From Xestospongia bergquistia (lineage: Eukaryota > Porifera > Demospongiae > Haplosclerida > Petrosiidae): 64,000 nucleotides of DNA. Positions within the stretch are counted from its first letter, which is position 1. Each line of letters opens with the position of its first letter. Below are positions 49,384 through 60,430 of the stretch, piece by piece. The position numbers and the translations under genes are program-made. Under the pieces are notes generated by a model, which made no database searches, was not told the DNA's origin, and saw only the letters and a program-made list of their open reading frames with translations. The stretch spans positions 5,468,775 through 5,532,774 of the forward strand of contig OZ014418.1 in the NCBI GenBank assembly GCA_963965975.1, read 5' to 3'.

Positions 49384-50651
49384 TTATTTCAAATGAAATG
49401 CTTGCTTCCACCAATCAAAGTTAATAGCCTATAAAATGAAAGAATCATAATTACATACAGTAAATGTTTTTACATGGTTTAATCAAAAACTTACAGCGTG
49501 AACAAAAACCACGATAGGAATAATAATAGTCTGTAATGAAGAAATTTATGAAACAAGTAAATTTCAAAGTAACTTCTTACTGTATTGACGACTGCAATAA
49601 CAATTATAACATCGATGCCAACATTTTGAGCTGCCTTTGCCTGAAATTTTAATAATGATTGTAATGACTCACTTATTATCAACTTACAAGAATAACACAT
49701 AGCAATATAGCTGGTACCTGAATACAATATAAAAGAAATATTAAGGGAGAAAGTCAGCTATGTTAAAAGTACCATGAGCGCCTCTTTCTTTACTGCAGAC
49801 ACAGTAATAGCATTGCCTGAAATAACGTTGTGTTGTTACACCTGTAAACATCATAGAATCATAATCACATTTACACTATTATTGAGTAACACTCACTTTC
49901 TTTAGCTGGACTAGGAGTAGTAGTAGACTCCATCAGCTCCTTTTCAATAGTTCCTTTAAGCATTGATCAGATATATACATTATAAATATAGATGTGAGGG
50001 CAATGACTTTATGCATACAGAAAATGTTAATAACAGCTTATTTGAAAGTGCATTTTGTCATTTAACCAAGGACTTTGTTACCATAGTTTCATCAACATGA
50101 TGGCAGTCCAATTCTTAGTTACCAAGCTGAAGCTAGACTAACTCAATATTTATAAAGCGATGACAACAAGAAGCCAAAATGTAATCTCTTGCTCATCAGC
50201 ACGAGTTGATACTATTTCAACTGAATCGTCCCAGTTTAGTTTCGGTGAAATGGTATCCATCTCTTGCTCATGGTTTCAATTATTGTCAATAAATTGTAAA
50301 GGTTACTTTTTGGCTTGTAGTTGATTTATTTATTTTGAGGTAAACTAGTTTTGGCTTTCAGTATTGGGTTTACATCATATTGATGAAACTATAGTAGCAA
50401 AGACCTCGGATAAAATGACAAAATCCTAGTTTAAGCAAGCCTCACCTAAATCTTCATCTTTTGATGTTAGTTTGTTATCCATTGCAGAGTTAGGAGCTGA
50501 ATTGGGAACGTTTTTATCATAAGTTACTGTGTCTAAAGTAGAAGAATTGAAATTATATTGTTTGTTATATATTAGATAACAGACCAGGTTTTTGACACCT
50601 AACAGCATGAATTAGGAAGAAAATAATCATAGAAATCAGGAACGTCCTCAT
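49384..50651 (-). CDS. Small protein with signal sequence and hydrophobic C-terminal half, copy 1 (8 exons)
   Basis: Eight exons join in phase to 137 residues: 50597-50651, 50446-50532, 49897-49953, 49773-49816, 49688-49717, 49581-49640, 49495-49530, 49384-49428. The N-terminus MRTFLISMIIFFLIHA is a likely signal peptide. A polar Ser/Thr/Pro stretch with NVPNSAPNSAMDNK and ESTTTPSPAKES follows. Next come a hydrophobic block (VPAILLCVIL), AKAAQNVGIDVIIVIAVVN, and a second block (TIIIPIVVFVHA), ending in a short tail with FDWWKQAFHLK. It is probably a small membrane or membrane-active surface protein, but I do not recognise the family. The tiny exons 4-7 each carry 30-60 bases. It is divergent from the large beta-helix gene, about 2.2 kb away. 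The same frame is kept in the second copy, which supports a real gene. Confidence 0.7.
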
Positions 50652-50716
50652 CTTTTTTCTAAAGTCAAGAATGATGTTTATTACTAGCTGTGGCAAAAAG
50701 GAGGAAAAGAGGCTAC

Positions 50717-50727
50717 CTTATATAAGA
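50717..50727 (-). promoter_or_regulatory. TATA box of the small gene, copy 1
   Basis: CTTATATAAGG on the minus strand lies about 66-76 bases upstream of the start codon at 50651. It is conserved in the second copy at 58333-58343. Confidence 0.45.
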
Positions 50728-52758
50728 AATTGTGTAGGTGACAATGAGCTTAATATTGTTTATATAGCATAGTAGAAATGTTGCCTCTATGCATGTAGTA
50801 CTTATAAAAATATACAGTATACTTACTTGTTTATTTAATGGCTGTGAGTTCTCAAATCAGGAAGTTAAAGCATGCCTAAGCTAGGATGCTGACTGAATGA
50901 ATAAGGTTTGAAATTTAATATTGTCACTGGTATTTAGGTACAAGAGTTATGCAACAGCATAACTACCAGTACATGTTTGATTTAATTACTTTATTATGGA
51001 ACATTGTCATTCAGCTAACTACCTAAATTGAAAATACCATGCTAATTTAGAACCGTGTCATTTTTATTCAATTGCCAAGGACATGTTCAGTTAACTTCCT
51101 AACTTGGCATGTTCTATGCAACTAATTTCAACTAACTTCCTGATATTTAATTGAAAACGAGATGTTCCATACATCAGTTAACTTCCTAGCTTGGCATGTT
51201 CCATGCAACTAATTTCAACTAACTTCCTGTGATATTTAATTGAAAACGAGATGTTCCATACATCAGTTAATTTCCTAGCTTGGCATGTTCCATGCAACTA
51301 ACTTCCTGAATTGTGAAGTCATAGCTATTATAAGACAACAGATACTTTTATTAAATACTATTACATGGAAAGAAATGACATTTCTATTATTCACAATGTT
51401 AAGTTGTTAGTCTGTACAATACTGTCAAAATAAAATACTAACATTTATAGTTTAACTCACTACTAAGGTTAGCTAACACTTCCACATAAACTATGATACA
51501 GGTTGGAATTAACTTCCTCTCATTCAGTGTTGTCTTAATTTATTGACTTATTTAACGATTAAACCACCAGAAAACAAAGTAACTCAGCAAAAAGTCCAAT
51601 TTCAATCTTCAAAGCTAATACTTGATGTTTTACAAAATTTGGTACATAATTCTGAACAAGACAGTTAATATTAATTGACTATTAAAAGCAGCAAAGTTTA
51701 CTGACAGGCAACATATGCTTAAGGGAGTTAGGCATTTTGCTGTGTGAACTTTATATAGAAATGCATGACATCTCAACCAATTTATGTCATCATGATGGTA
51801 CATTTAGTAAGATGGTTTTGTTTGTAGAAATGAAGGGAACTTGCTAATATATGTAGAGTTGTAATTGGCATTCCTATCCCATACGTGCATGACAAATAAA
51901 ATTGTATTAAAAATTATATCCATTTAATTGACAACAGTATGTTCAGTCCAACTGACTTCCTTGGATATTGGCTTCGTATCTCTGACTAATTTCATACATA
52001 ATATGAAGTAAGTGTCCCATATAAAATATACTGTTTCATATCTTCTGTCACATAAAGACTCTCCTATATAAGGAAGCATTTTCTTCATTGTTCTTATTAG
52101 CATTACATGTATGACAGAACAAGAGTATTAGATACAACATAACTACTGTGTTTACTGCAAAGAATGAAGCAATTACAGTAATTTTAAGCTTGCATAGATT
52201 AAATACATACTTATGTATCTTTAGTTTTAATGTCTACTTAGGTGCAAGTTACTGTAAGTTTTGATTATACTTGTACAGCTGTATGCTGTAATATGTTGGC
52301 AATAAACACAATAATTATGATTCTTTATAATTGCATAGGCTACTAATTCAAGTAGATTGAAAAGAAAAACATTCAAAATAACCTTTTGGATTAAAAAAAC
52401 TTGTTATGTCAACTTGTAATATTGGCCATTTTTGTTTTACATTTTATAGCAATAATTTTAAATTAATGTTTAAGATGAATACACATTAATTACCTTTAGA
52501 ATAGGTTATTGCTTATTAAGTGTTATAATATAATGAACTAAAATAGTAGTTAAGCTCAGGGCTAAGTATTCATTAAATTTAAAGTGAAACTGAAAGACAG
52601 AATTGTTTATTTGGAGTATGTTTATTCAACAGTTAGTTTAAACATAAATGTATTTACATTATAGCCAAACATGAAAAAGCTTAAAATTGTTACTGTTGGC
52701 ACTCTTCTTACAAAACAATTTGGAAATTGTTAAAAATAAATTTTAACATCTACTTTAC
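50728..52758. other. Divergent intergenic spacer, copy 1
   Basis: About 2 kb between the divergent small and large genes. It contains the 87-89-base tandem repeat (51088-51312) and many AACTTCCT motifs (AGGAAGTT on the other strand). No exon is seen. Confidence 0.55.
51088..51312. repeat. Imperfect tandem repeat, about 2.5 units of 87-89 bases, copy 1
   Basis: Units start at 51088, 51175 and 51264. Each begins CAGTTAACTTCCTA, runs through TTGGCATGTTC and AACTAACTTCCTG, and ends with GAAAACGAGATGTTCC. The third unit is partial. Every full unit holds two AACTTCCT motifs. The homologous array in the downstream duplicate is at about 58706-58917. Confidence 0.9.
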
Positions 52759-52765
52759 TATAAAA
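52759..52765 (+). promoter_or_regulatory. TATA box of the large beta-helix gene, copy 1
   Basis: TATAAAA lies 69 bases before the ATG at 52828. The motif is at the identical distance in copy 2 (60362 and 60431). Confidence 0.5.
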
Positions 52766-52827
52766 GAGACCCAACTGAGGTAAATAGTTCAAGTTACTAC
52801 AACTACTTCTATCATATTAGACAAACA

Positions 52828-55800
52828 ATGGTTCCTGTACTGTGGTTACTATTACCTTTGTCAAGTGTACTGGTAATTATTTCTGACACTCTTTTACTAA
52901 CAGAAAGTGATTCTTTGAATAATTATCTTTGCAGTCCAGACTGCTCTCTTCTACGAGATACTCAGCTACTCCTCTCCACTGATGTACAGCATATCCTGTC
53001 TTCAACTTCCTTTTGTCTGGTTAGTAACACATCAAATATTACCATACGTAGTACATCAGAAACTCCTGCAACTATTACTTGCTGTCATCATAATAATAGT
53101 TATGTATCTGTTGGCTTTGGTTTCTATAATGTTAATGGATTATTAATTGACAATGTAGAGATAACACAGTGTGGAGGACCAATGCCATCAACTAGTACAC
53201 TCTATCCTAATGATACAGCTTTTTACTTTCATGAGGGTCAGTCAGTAACATCACTTATCAGTTATTCCTCTGATATCACAATACTTGGGGTAAATATTAA
53301 CGATTATTATGGTTTTGCTATTCTTCTAATTAATCCTAATAAAAACACAACCCTTATTAATGTCAACATCAGTTCTTCTTCTGACATTGGGCAGTGTTCT
53401 ATAAATATTCTTCCAAGTTGTGGTGGATCAGGAATTATATTATATTTTAGTAATTTGGACAATAGAACTGAAGTTTTGGATGCGTATGTACTCTTAAAGA
53501 AAATGAAATTACAAGGAAATGTAAACTTAGTACCATATAATGATATCATGAATGCTGGTCAAGTCCATACTAATGAGCCTAAAGCAATCAGTGCTTTTGC
53601 AGCTGGTATGACAGTTATATTTAGTCAAGGAGATTACAGTGCTACTGTTTTCTTGTCCCATACATATTGGAGTTCAGATATTGGTGGTGTTTCCAATGGA
53701 CTAGCATTTATATTTAGTGATTCACCAATAGGTAAGGCCAATGTTACAATTTCACAATCTAGATTTCATCATAATATCTTTAATGGAAGAAGAACATTTG
53801 GAATAGACTGTATTGTATATACAAGAATGGCCCCAACTTCTATTGAAAGTAGATTTAATATACCATGGAACATACTCACTATTACAGAGAGTTTGGTGCA
53901 TGATAGATATCAACAACATCAGTTTGATGATGACTTTAGTTCACAAATTCCTTCAAATCCATACAATTACTCCATATTTCATGTCATTACATCTTCAGAC
54001 ACATCAAGCAAATTAAAAATTTATGTTTCCAATTTCAAATATTCTCAAAAATATATTGGGCTTCGTGGTCCACTTATTCTTGCAGAAACTAATAGAGGGT
54101 ATGTCCGTACCTACTTCAAAAATTTGTACTTCATTTTACAATCAGTACATATAGTACAAGTATTTGACGATTCTTTTAATACAGCTCTGAATGCTGGTGA
54201 AATAGTTTTTGTTAATGCAGCCTCTGTTTATATCAGTGGAAAAAATAACATTTTTAAAAATATATCAGGCTTAGTAATACAAACATACAACAGTGACATT
54301 CATTTGAATGGTAAAATGATTTTCTATAACAACAAAGCTAGTCATGGAGCTGCTATTCGACTTGATTCATCATCACATCTCTTTATTCATGAATCTACCA
54401 ATGCTTATTTTATTAATAACAGTGCTACCTTTTATGGTGGTGCAATTTACTCTCACATGGACAGAAATCTTCCAAACAGAAACCCACTATGTGCTATTCA
54501 AGTAGTGAGTAAAAATATGTTACAACTTAAGGCCAAAATGATTTTTAAACAAAACAGTGCTATATTTGCTGGTAACTCCATTTATGTGTCTCCACTTTAT
54601 GAATGTCAACAGTTGTACTTAAAAGGAGTCAATTCCAGTGACTTATATAACAAATTGTTTCACTTCAAAGGGAAGAATATAAATCATATCGGAGAAATAT
54701 CATCAGTAGCTGTAAGTACACATCATTGTAACATTAATAGTTCAACTAATGATACTCATTTCAAAGTGTACCCAGGTAAAACAATTGCAATTGGTTTGAG
54801 AGCATTTGATTTGAATGGGATTCCTACTTATGCCCAAATTTTTTCCAGGTTAACTAGAATTGGAAAATGGTGGCGTAAACATAAACGTTATTCAAGGACA
54901 TATGACATCACATATTTGTTACCAATTGAGCAACAAATTCAAGCTGTCTATAGCAACAGATGTACATTATTAAACTTTACAATTTTCCCAGAAAGTACAA
55001 ATGATATAATGCATTTACATTTTGAGGTCTTGGGATACATTCCTACATCTACAATCATACTGGTTCCACAAACTTGTCCAACAGGATTTGTATACATTAG
55101 TAAGGCAAAATCATGTGTGTGTAGTTCATTTCTGACAGAGTTTGGTATCACACAATGTGATATTGATACTACATCTGTTTATATGCCACCTCAATCATGG
55201 CTGGGTATTGTTGATAATGGAAACATTGTTGGTTACACTGAACACTGTCCTCCAGGATACTGTCTACCAAACACAACTATCAATATAACACAAGCTGACA
55301 TTATTTGTAGAGGAAATCGTATGGGATGGTTATGTGGTGAGTGCAAGGAGGGCTACAGTGTTGTGTTAGGAACTACTGATTGTTACAAGTGTTCTAATAC
55401 ACTACATAGTGTACTTGCTATAATATTTGGTATACTAGGTGGTATAGTGTATGTACTAGTGTTTTTTAGTTTGAGACTGACTATTGACTTAGGAACACTA
55501 GGAGGATTTATTTTTTGACTAAATATTATTTGGCCAGCTATCATACCATCATCTGATATAGCAATCACTAATACAGCTCTACGATATATGGTGTATTTAT
55601 TAACTTCTATCAAATATCAATGGAATATACCAGTGTGTATAGCAAGTAATCTCAATGAGCTAGCCAAAACAAGCATATTGTACGTTTACCCTGTTTATTT
55701 TTGGTTAATAGTTGTTGTCATTGTTCTCTTGAGTCGATGTTCTACTAGGATTGCCAACCTCATTGTTACAAGTTCTTGTGACATTGATGTACATCTCATA

Positions 55801-55899
55801 TTCAGATCTGTTATCCATATCATTAATTGTTCTCACACCAGCACATATTCATTTTAATAGCAGTAATAGTAATGGTTATTTACTGGTTTGGTTTAGAGA
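52828..55899 (+). pseudogene. Beta-helix/multi-pass surface protein gene, copy 1, truncated (open for 896 codons)
   Basis: A single open exon of 896 codons (52828-55518) starts with a signal peptide (VPVLWLLLPLSSVLVII). The ectodomain is rich in N-glycosylation sites. Pmp-like repeats lie near residues 475-585 (FYNNKASHGAAI, FINNSATFYGGAI, FKQNSAIFAGNSI), on what is probably a right-handed beta-helix. A Cys-rich part follows (residues 748-855, with CPPGYCLPN, WLCGECKEGYS and CYKC), then one membrane segment (LAIIFGILGGIVYVLVFF). At 55516 TGA replaces the TGG of copy 2. Further on, 11 bases are missing near 55766. The gene ends at the duplication joint (55899), so the other membrane segments are lost. 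The 896-residue product could still be made as a single-pass protein. Function unknown; adhesion or recognition is a guess. Confidence 0.85.
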
Positions 55900-57012
55900 C
55901 AATAATTAAGTATTTACCATAATTAATGATACTGGAGACCACAACTGTCATCAAAATTCTACCTGTACATGTTGCATGGCATAATATATCTGGAGAGAAA
56001 AGTTGATATCATTTTCATTTTAATACTTAAGCATGCAAAAATTACCTGAACAAAATTTACAATGTGTAAATCATTTCTTTTTCTTATTAAGATAATAATC
56101 TCACGGCACAGCACTCCACTGAGAATTGTTCATAACATGTAAGAGAGTTTTATAGTAAAACTGTTGAGGAATATAGCTGTCTTCTTGTTACTGGTAGGTA
56201 GAATATTGACTGTAACATGAGACAGCATGAACCCTGTATATATAGTTGTCATGGCTACCTAGCAGTCTATTTGAATTGGGTCTATTAAATTACATGAACA
56301 CTTCTAGGAAAAAAGACTATCAAAAACAATATTAGTAAAACAAAAACAGTTCCTGGAAAGAGTCCCTGGAATGGGTCATCAGTAGCTTTGTTGTCTTAAT
56401 GTAATTAAATGAAGTCAATCCAATGATTATACTCATGTGTCTAACACACACTAGCTCTTAATTCAATTAAATAGTAAACAGAAACCAATTATTTATTTGG
56501 TGTTAGTTAATTGTATTGTTAATGCACAGATATGGCTGGCCCAAGTGTGATTGTACTATATAGATTGTTTTATAATAATGATCACACTATAATATTAGAA
56601 ATATAAAGGGAAAATTATATATATATTGTTTAACTATAGATTGTAAGCATATTTATTTATTACTCTACATTAAGGATTGAGCTAGTGAAAGACAAAGCAA
56701 AGTTTGCCAATTTATTCATACTCATTATTGTATGTATGTACTCTATTCTATCTCAGTGTATGGCTCAGGTATTAAGCATATGACTAATGTATAATACTAG
56801 TCAATAGTCTCTAAGTCAACTCCTATCTATATCAGTTTTTTCTCAAACTAAAAGTTTATTTCATCTAATTATATCAAAACATTTCAGTAATTGTTGATAA
56901 AGATAAAAATAGTAAAAAACTGTTACACAATGTCAAAAGCAAACAGTAAGGGCTACACTACTACAGGTTAACACAACAAAAACTACACTTTCTGTTCTTT
57001 AAATCTAAGAAA
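55900..57012. other. Non-coding part of duplication copy 2
   Basis: Counterpart of 48273-49383. No exon is seen. Confidence 0.5.
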
Positions 57013-58270
57013 TTATTTCAAATGAAATGCTTGCTTCCACCAATCAAAGTTAATAGCCTATAAAATGAAAGAATCATAATTACATACAGTAAATGTTTTT
57101 ACATGGTTTAATCAAAAACTTACAGCGTGAACAAAAACCACGATAGGAATAATAATAGTCTGTAATGAAGAAATTTATGAAACAAGTAAATTTTAAAGTA
57201 ACTTCTTACTGTATTGACGACTGCAATAACAATTATAACATCGATGCCAACATTTTGAGCTGCCTTTGCCTGAAATTTTAATAATGATTGTAATGACTCA
57301 CTTATTATCAACTTACAAGAATAACACATAGCAATATAGCTGGTACCTGAATACAATATAAAAGAAATATTAAGGGAGAAAGTCAGCTATGTTAAAAGTA
57401 CCATGAGCGCCTCTTTCTTTACTGCAGACACAGTAATAGCATTGCCTGAAATAACGTTGTGTTGTTACACCTGTAAACATCATAGAATCATAATCATATT
57501 TACACTATTATTGAGTAACACTCACTTTCTTTAGCTGGACTAGGAGTAGTAGTAGACTCCATCAGCTCCTTTTCAATAGTTCCTTTAAGCATTGAACAGA
57601 TATATACATTATAAATATAGATGTGAGGGCAATGACTTTATACATAAAGAAAATGTTAATAACAGCTCATTTGAAAGTGCATTTTTTCATTTTAACCAAG
57701 GGCTTTGTTACCATAGTTTCATCAATATGATGGCAGTCCAATTCTTAGTTACCAAGCTGAAGCTAGACTAACTCAATATTTATAAAGCGATGACAACAAG
57801 AAGCCAAAATGTAATTTCTTGCTCATCAGCATGAGTTGATACCATTTCAACTGAATCGTCCCAGTTTAGTTCAGGTATCCATCTCTTGCTCATGGTTTCA
57901 ATTATTGTCAATAAATTATAAAGGTTACTTTTTTGGCTTGTAGTTGATTTATATATTTTGAGGTAAACTAGTTTTGGCTTTCAGTATTGGGTTTAAGTCA
58001 TATTGATGAAACTATAGTAGCAAAGACCTCGGATAAAATGACAAAATCCTAGTTTAAGCGAGCCTCACCTAAATCTTCATCTTTTGATGTTGGTTTGTTA
58101 TCCATTGCAGAGTTAGGAGCTGAATTGGGAACGTTTTTATCATAAGTTACTGTGTCTAAAGTAGAAGAATTGAAATTATATTGTCATATATTAGATAACA
58201 GACCAGGTTTTTGACACCTAACAGTATGAATTAGGAAGAAAATAATCATCGAAATCAGGAATGTCCTCAT
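57013..58270 (-). CDS. Small protein with signal sequence and hydrophobic C-terminal half, copy 2 (8 exons)
   Basis: Second copy of the gene at 49384-50651. It starts at 58270 with MRTFLISMIIFFLIHT and stops at 57013. The exons containing NVPNSAPNSAMDNK, ESTTTPSPAKES, VPAILLCVIL and AKAAQNVGIDVIIVIAVVN and the tail FDWWKQAFHLK are all present with their splice sites. Coding changes are few (for example Ala to Thr at the end of the signal peptide, Leu to Pro in DNKLTSK). Introns differ by small deletions. The reading frame appears intact, giving about 137 residues. It pairs divergently with the full-length large gene at 60431. Confidence 0.7.
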
Positions 58271-58332
58271 CTTTTCTTAAGTCAAGAATGATGTTTATTA
58301 CTAGTTGTGGCAAAAAGGAGGAAAAGAGGCTA

Positions 58333-58343
58333 CCTTATATAAG
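58333..58343 (-). promoter_or_regulatory. TATA box of the small gene, copy 2
   Basis: CTTATATAAGG on the minus strand, at the same distance from the start codon as in copy 1. Confidence 0.45.
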
Positions 58344-60361
58344 AAAGTGTGTAGGTGACAATGAGCTTAATATTGTTTATATAGCATAGTAGAAATGTTG
58401 CCTCTATGCATGTAGTACTTATAAAAATATACAGTATACTTACTTGTTTATTTAATGGCTGTGAGTTCTCAAATCAGGAAGTTAAAGCATGCCTAAGCTA
58501 GGATGCTGACTGAATGAATAAGGTTTGAAATTTAATATTGTCACTGGTATTTAGGTACAAGAGTTATGCAACAACATAACTACCAGTACATGTTTGATTT
58601 AATTACTTTATTATGGAACATTGTCATTCAGCTAACTACCTAAATTGAAAATACCATGCTAATTTAGAACCGTATCATTTATATTCAATTGCCAAGGACA
58701 TGTTCAGTTAACTTCCTAGCTTGGCATTGCAACTAATTTCAACTAACTTCCTGATATTTAATTGAAAACGAGATGTTCCATACATCAGTTAACTTCCTAG
58801 CTTGACATGTTCCATGCAACTAATTTCAACTAACTTCCTGATATTTAATGAAAACGAGATGTTCCATACATCAGTTAACTTCCTAGCTTGGCATGTTCCA
58901 TTCAACTAACTTCCTGAATTGTGAAGTCATAGCTATTATAAGACAACAGATACTTTTATTAAATACTATTACATGGAAAGAAATGACATTTCTATTATTC
59001 ACAATGTTAAGTTGTTAGTCTGTACAATACTGTCAAAATAAAATACTAACATTTATAGTTTAGCTCACTACTAAGGTTAGCTAACACTTCCACATAAACT
59101 ATGATACAGGTTGGAATTAACTTCCTCTCATTCAGTGTTGTCTTAATTTATTGACTTCTTTAACGATTAAACCACCAGAAAACAAAGTAACTCAGCGAAA
59201 AGTCCAATTTCAATCTTCAAAGCTAATACTTGATGTTTTACAAAATTTGGTACATAATTCTGAACAAGACAGTTAATATTAATTGACTATTAAAAGCAGC
59301 AAAGTATACTGACAGGCAACATGCTTAAGGGAGTTAGGCATTTTGCTGTGTGAACTTTATATAGAAATGCATGACATCTCAACCAATTTATGTCATCATG
59401 ATGGTACATTCAGTAAGATGGTTTTGTTTGTAGAAATGAAGGGAACTTGCTAATATATGTAGAGTTGTAATTGCCATTCCTATTCCATGCGTGCATGACA
59501 AATAAAATTGTATTAAAAATTATATCCATTTAATTGACAACAGTATGTTCAGTTCAACTGATTTCGTTGGATATTGGCTTCATATCTCTGACTAATTTCA
59601 TACATAATGTGAAGTAAGTGTCCCATATAAAATATGCTGTTTCATATCTTCTGTCACATAAAGACTCTCCTATATAAGGAAGCATTTTCTTCATTGTTCT
59701 TATTAGCATTACATGTATCGACAGAACAAGAGTATTAGATACAACGTAACTACTGTGTTTACTGCAAAGAATGAAGCAACTACAGTAATTTTATGCTTGC
59801 ATAGTTTAAATATATACTTATGTATCTTTAGTTGTATTGTCTACTTAGGTGCAAGTTACTGTAAGTTTTGATTATACTTGTACGGCTGTATGCTGTAATA
59901 TGTTGGCAATAAACACAATATGATTCTTTATAATTGCATAGGCTACTAATTCAAGTAGATTGAAAAGAAAAACATTCAAAATAATCTTTTGGATTAAAAA
60001 AACTTGTTATGTCAACTTGTAGTATTGGCCATTTTTGTTTTACATTTTATAGCAATAATTTTAAATTAATGTTTAAGATGAATACACATTAAATACCTTT
60101 AGAATAAGTTATTGCTTATTAAGTGTTATAATATAATGAACTAAAATAGTAGTTAAGCTCAGGGCTAAGTATTCATTAAATTTAAAGTGAAACTGAAAGA
60201 CAGAATTGTTTATATGGAGTGTGTTTGTTCAACAGTTAGTTTAAACATAAATGTATTTACATTATAGCTAAACATGAAAAAGCTTAAAATTGTTACTGTT
60301 GGCACTCTTCTTACAAAACAATTTGGAAATTGTTAAAAATACATTTTAACATCTACTTTAC
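58344..60361. other. Divergent intergenic spacer, copy 2
   Basis: Counterpart of 50728-52758, with scattered substitutions and short indels. Holds the tandem array at about 58706-58917. No exon is seen. Confidence 0.55.
58706..58917. repeat. Imperfect tandem repeat of 80-88-base units, copy 2
   Basis: Same array as at 51088-51312 but with different small deletions in individual units (for example loss of ATGTTCCAT in the first), so the two arrays have changed independently since the duplication. Confidence 0.85.
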
Positions 60362-60368
60362 TATAAAA
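60362..60368 (+). promoter_or_regulatory. TATA box of the large beta-helix gene, copy 2
   Basis: TATAAAA, 69 bases before the ATG at 60431, as in copy 1. Confidence 0.5.
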
Positions 60369-60430
60369 GAGACCCAACTGAGGTAAATAGTTCAAGTTAC
60401 CACAACTACTTCTATCATATTAGACAAACA

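Larger units (their letters stand above)
48273..55899. repeat. Tandem duplication, upstream copy (unit about 7.63 kb)
   Basis: This segment and the one from 55900 onward match along their whole length with scattered substitutions and small indels. The joint at 55899/55900 places the middle of the large beta-helix gene (…GTTTAGAGA) directly against the sequence that also starts at 48273 (CAATAATTAAGTATTTACC). The unit carries the small gene, a divergent spacer and the 5' part of the large gene. Confidence 0.95.

Noticed and set aside
51088-51312. Possible CRISPR array
   Set aside because: Units are directly adjacent, 87-89 bases long, without unique spacers, and the setting is animal DNA.
53307-53549. 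Minus-strand ORFs inside the large beta-helix gene (also 54948-55151, 55383-55613 and their copies)
   Set aside because: Shadows of the sense coding sequence; conservation follows from the sense gene.
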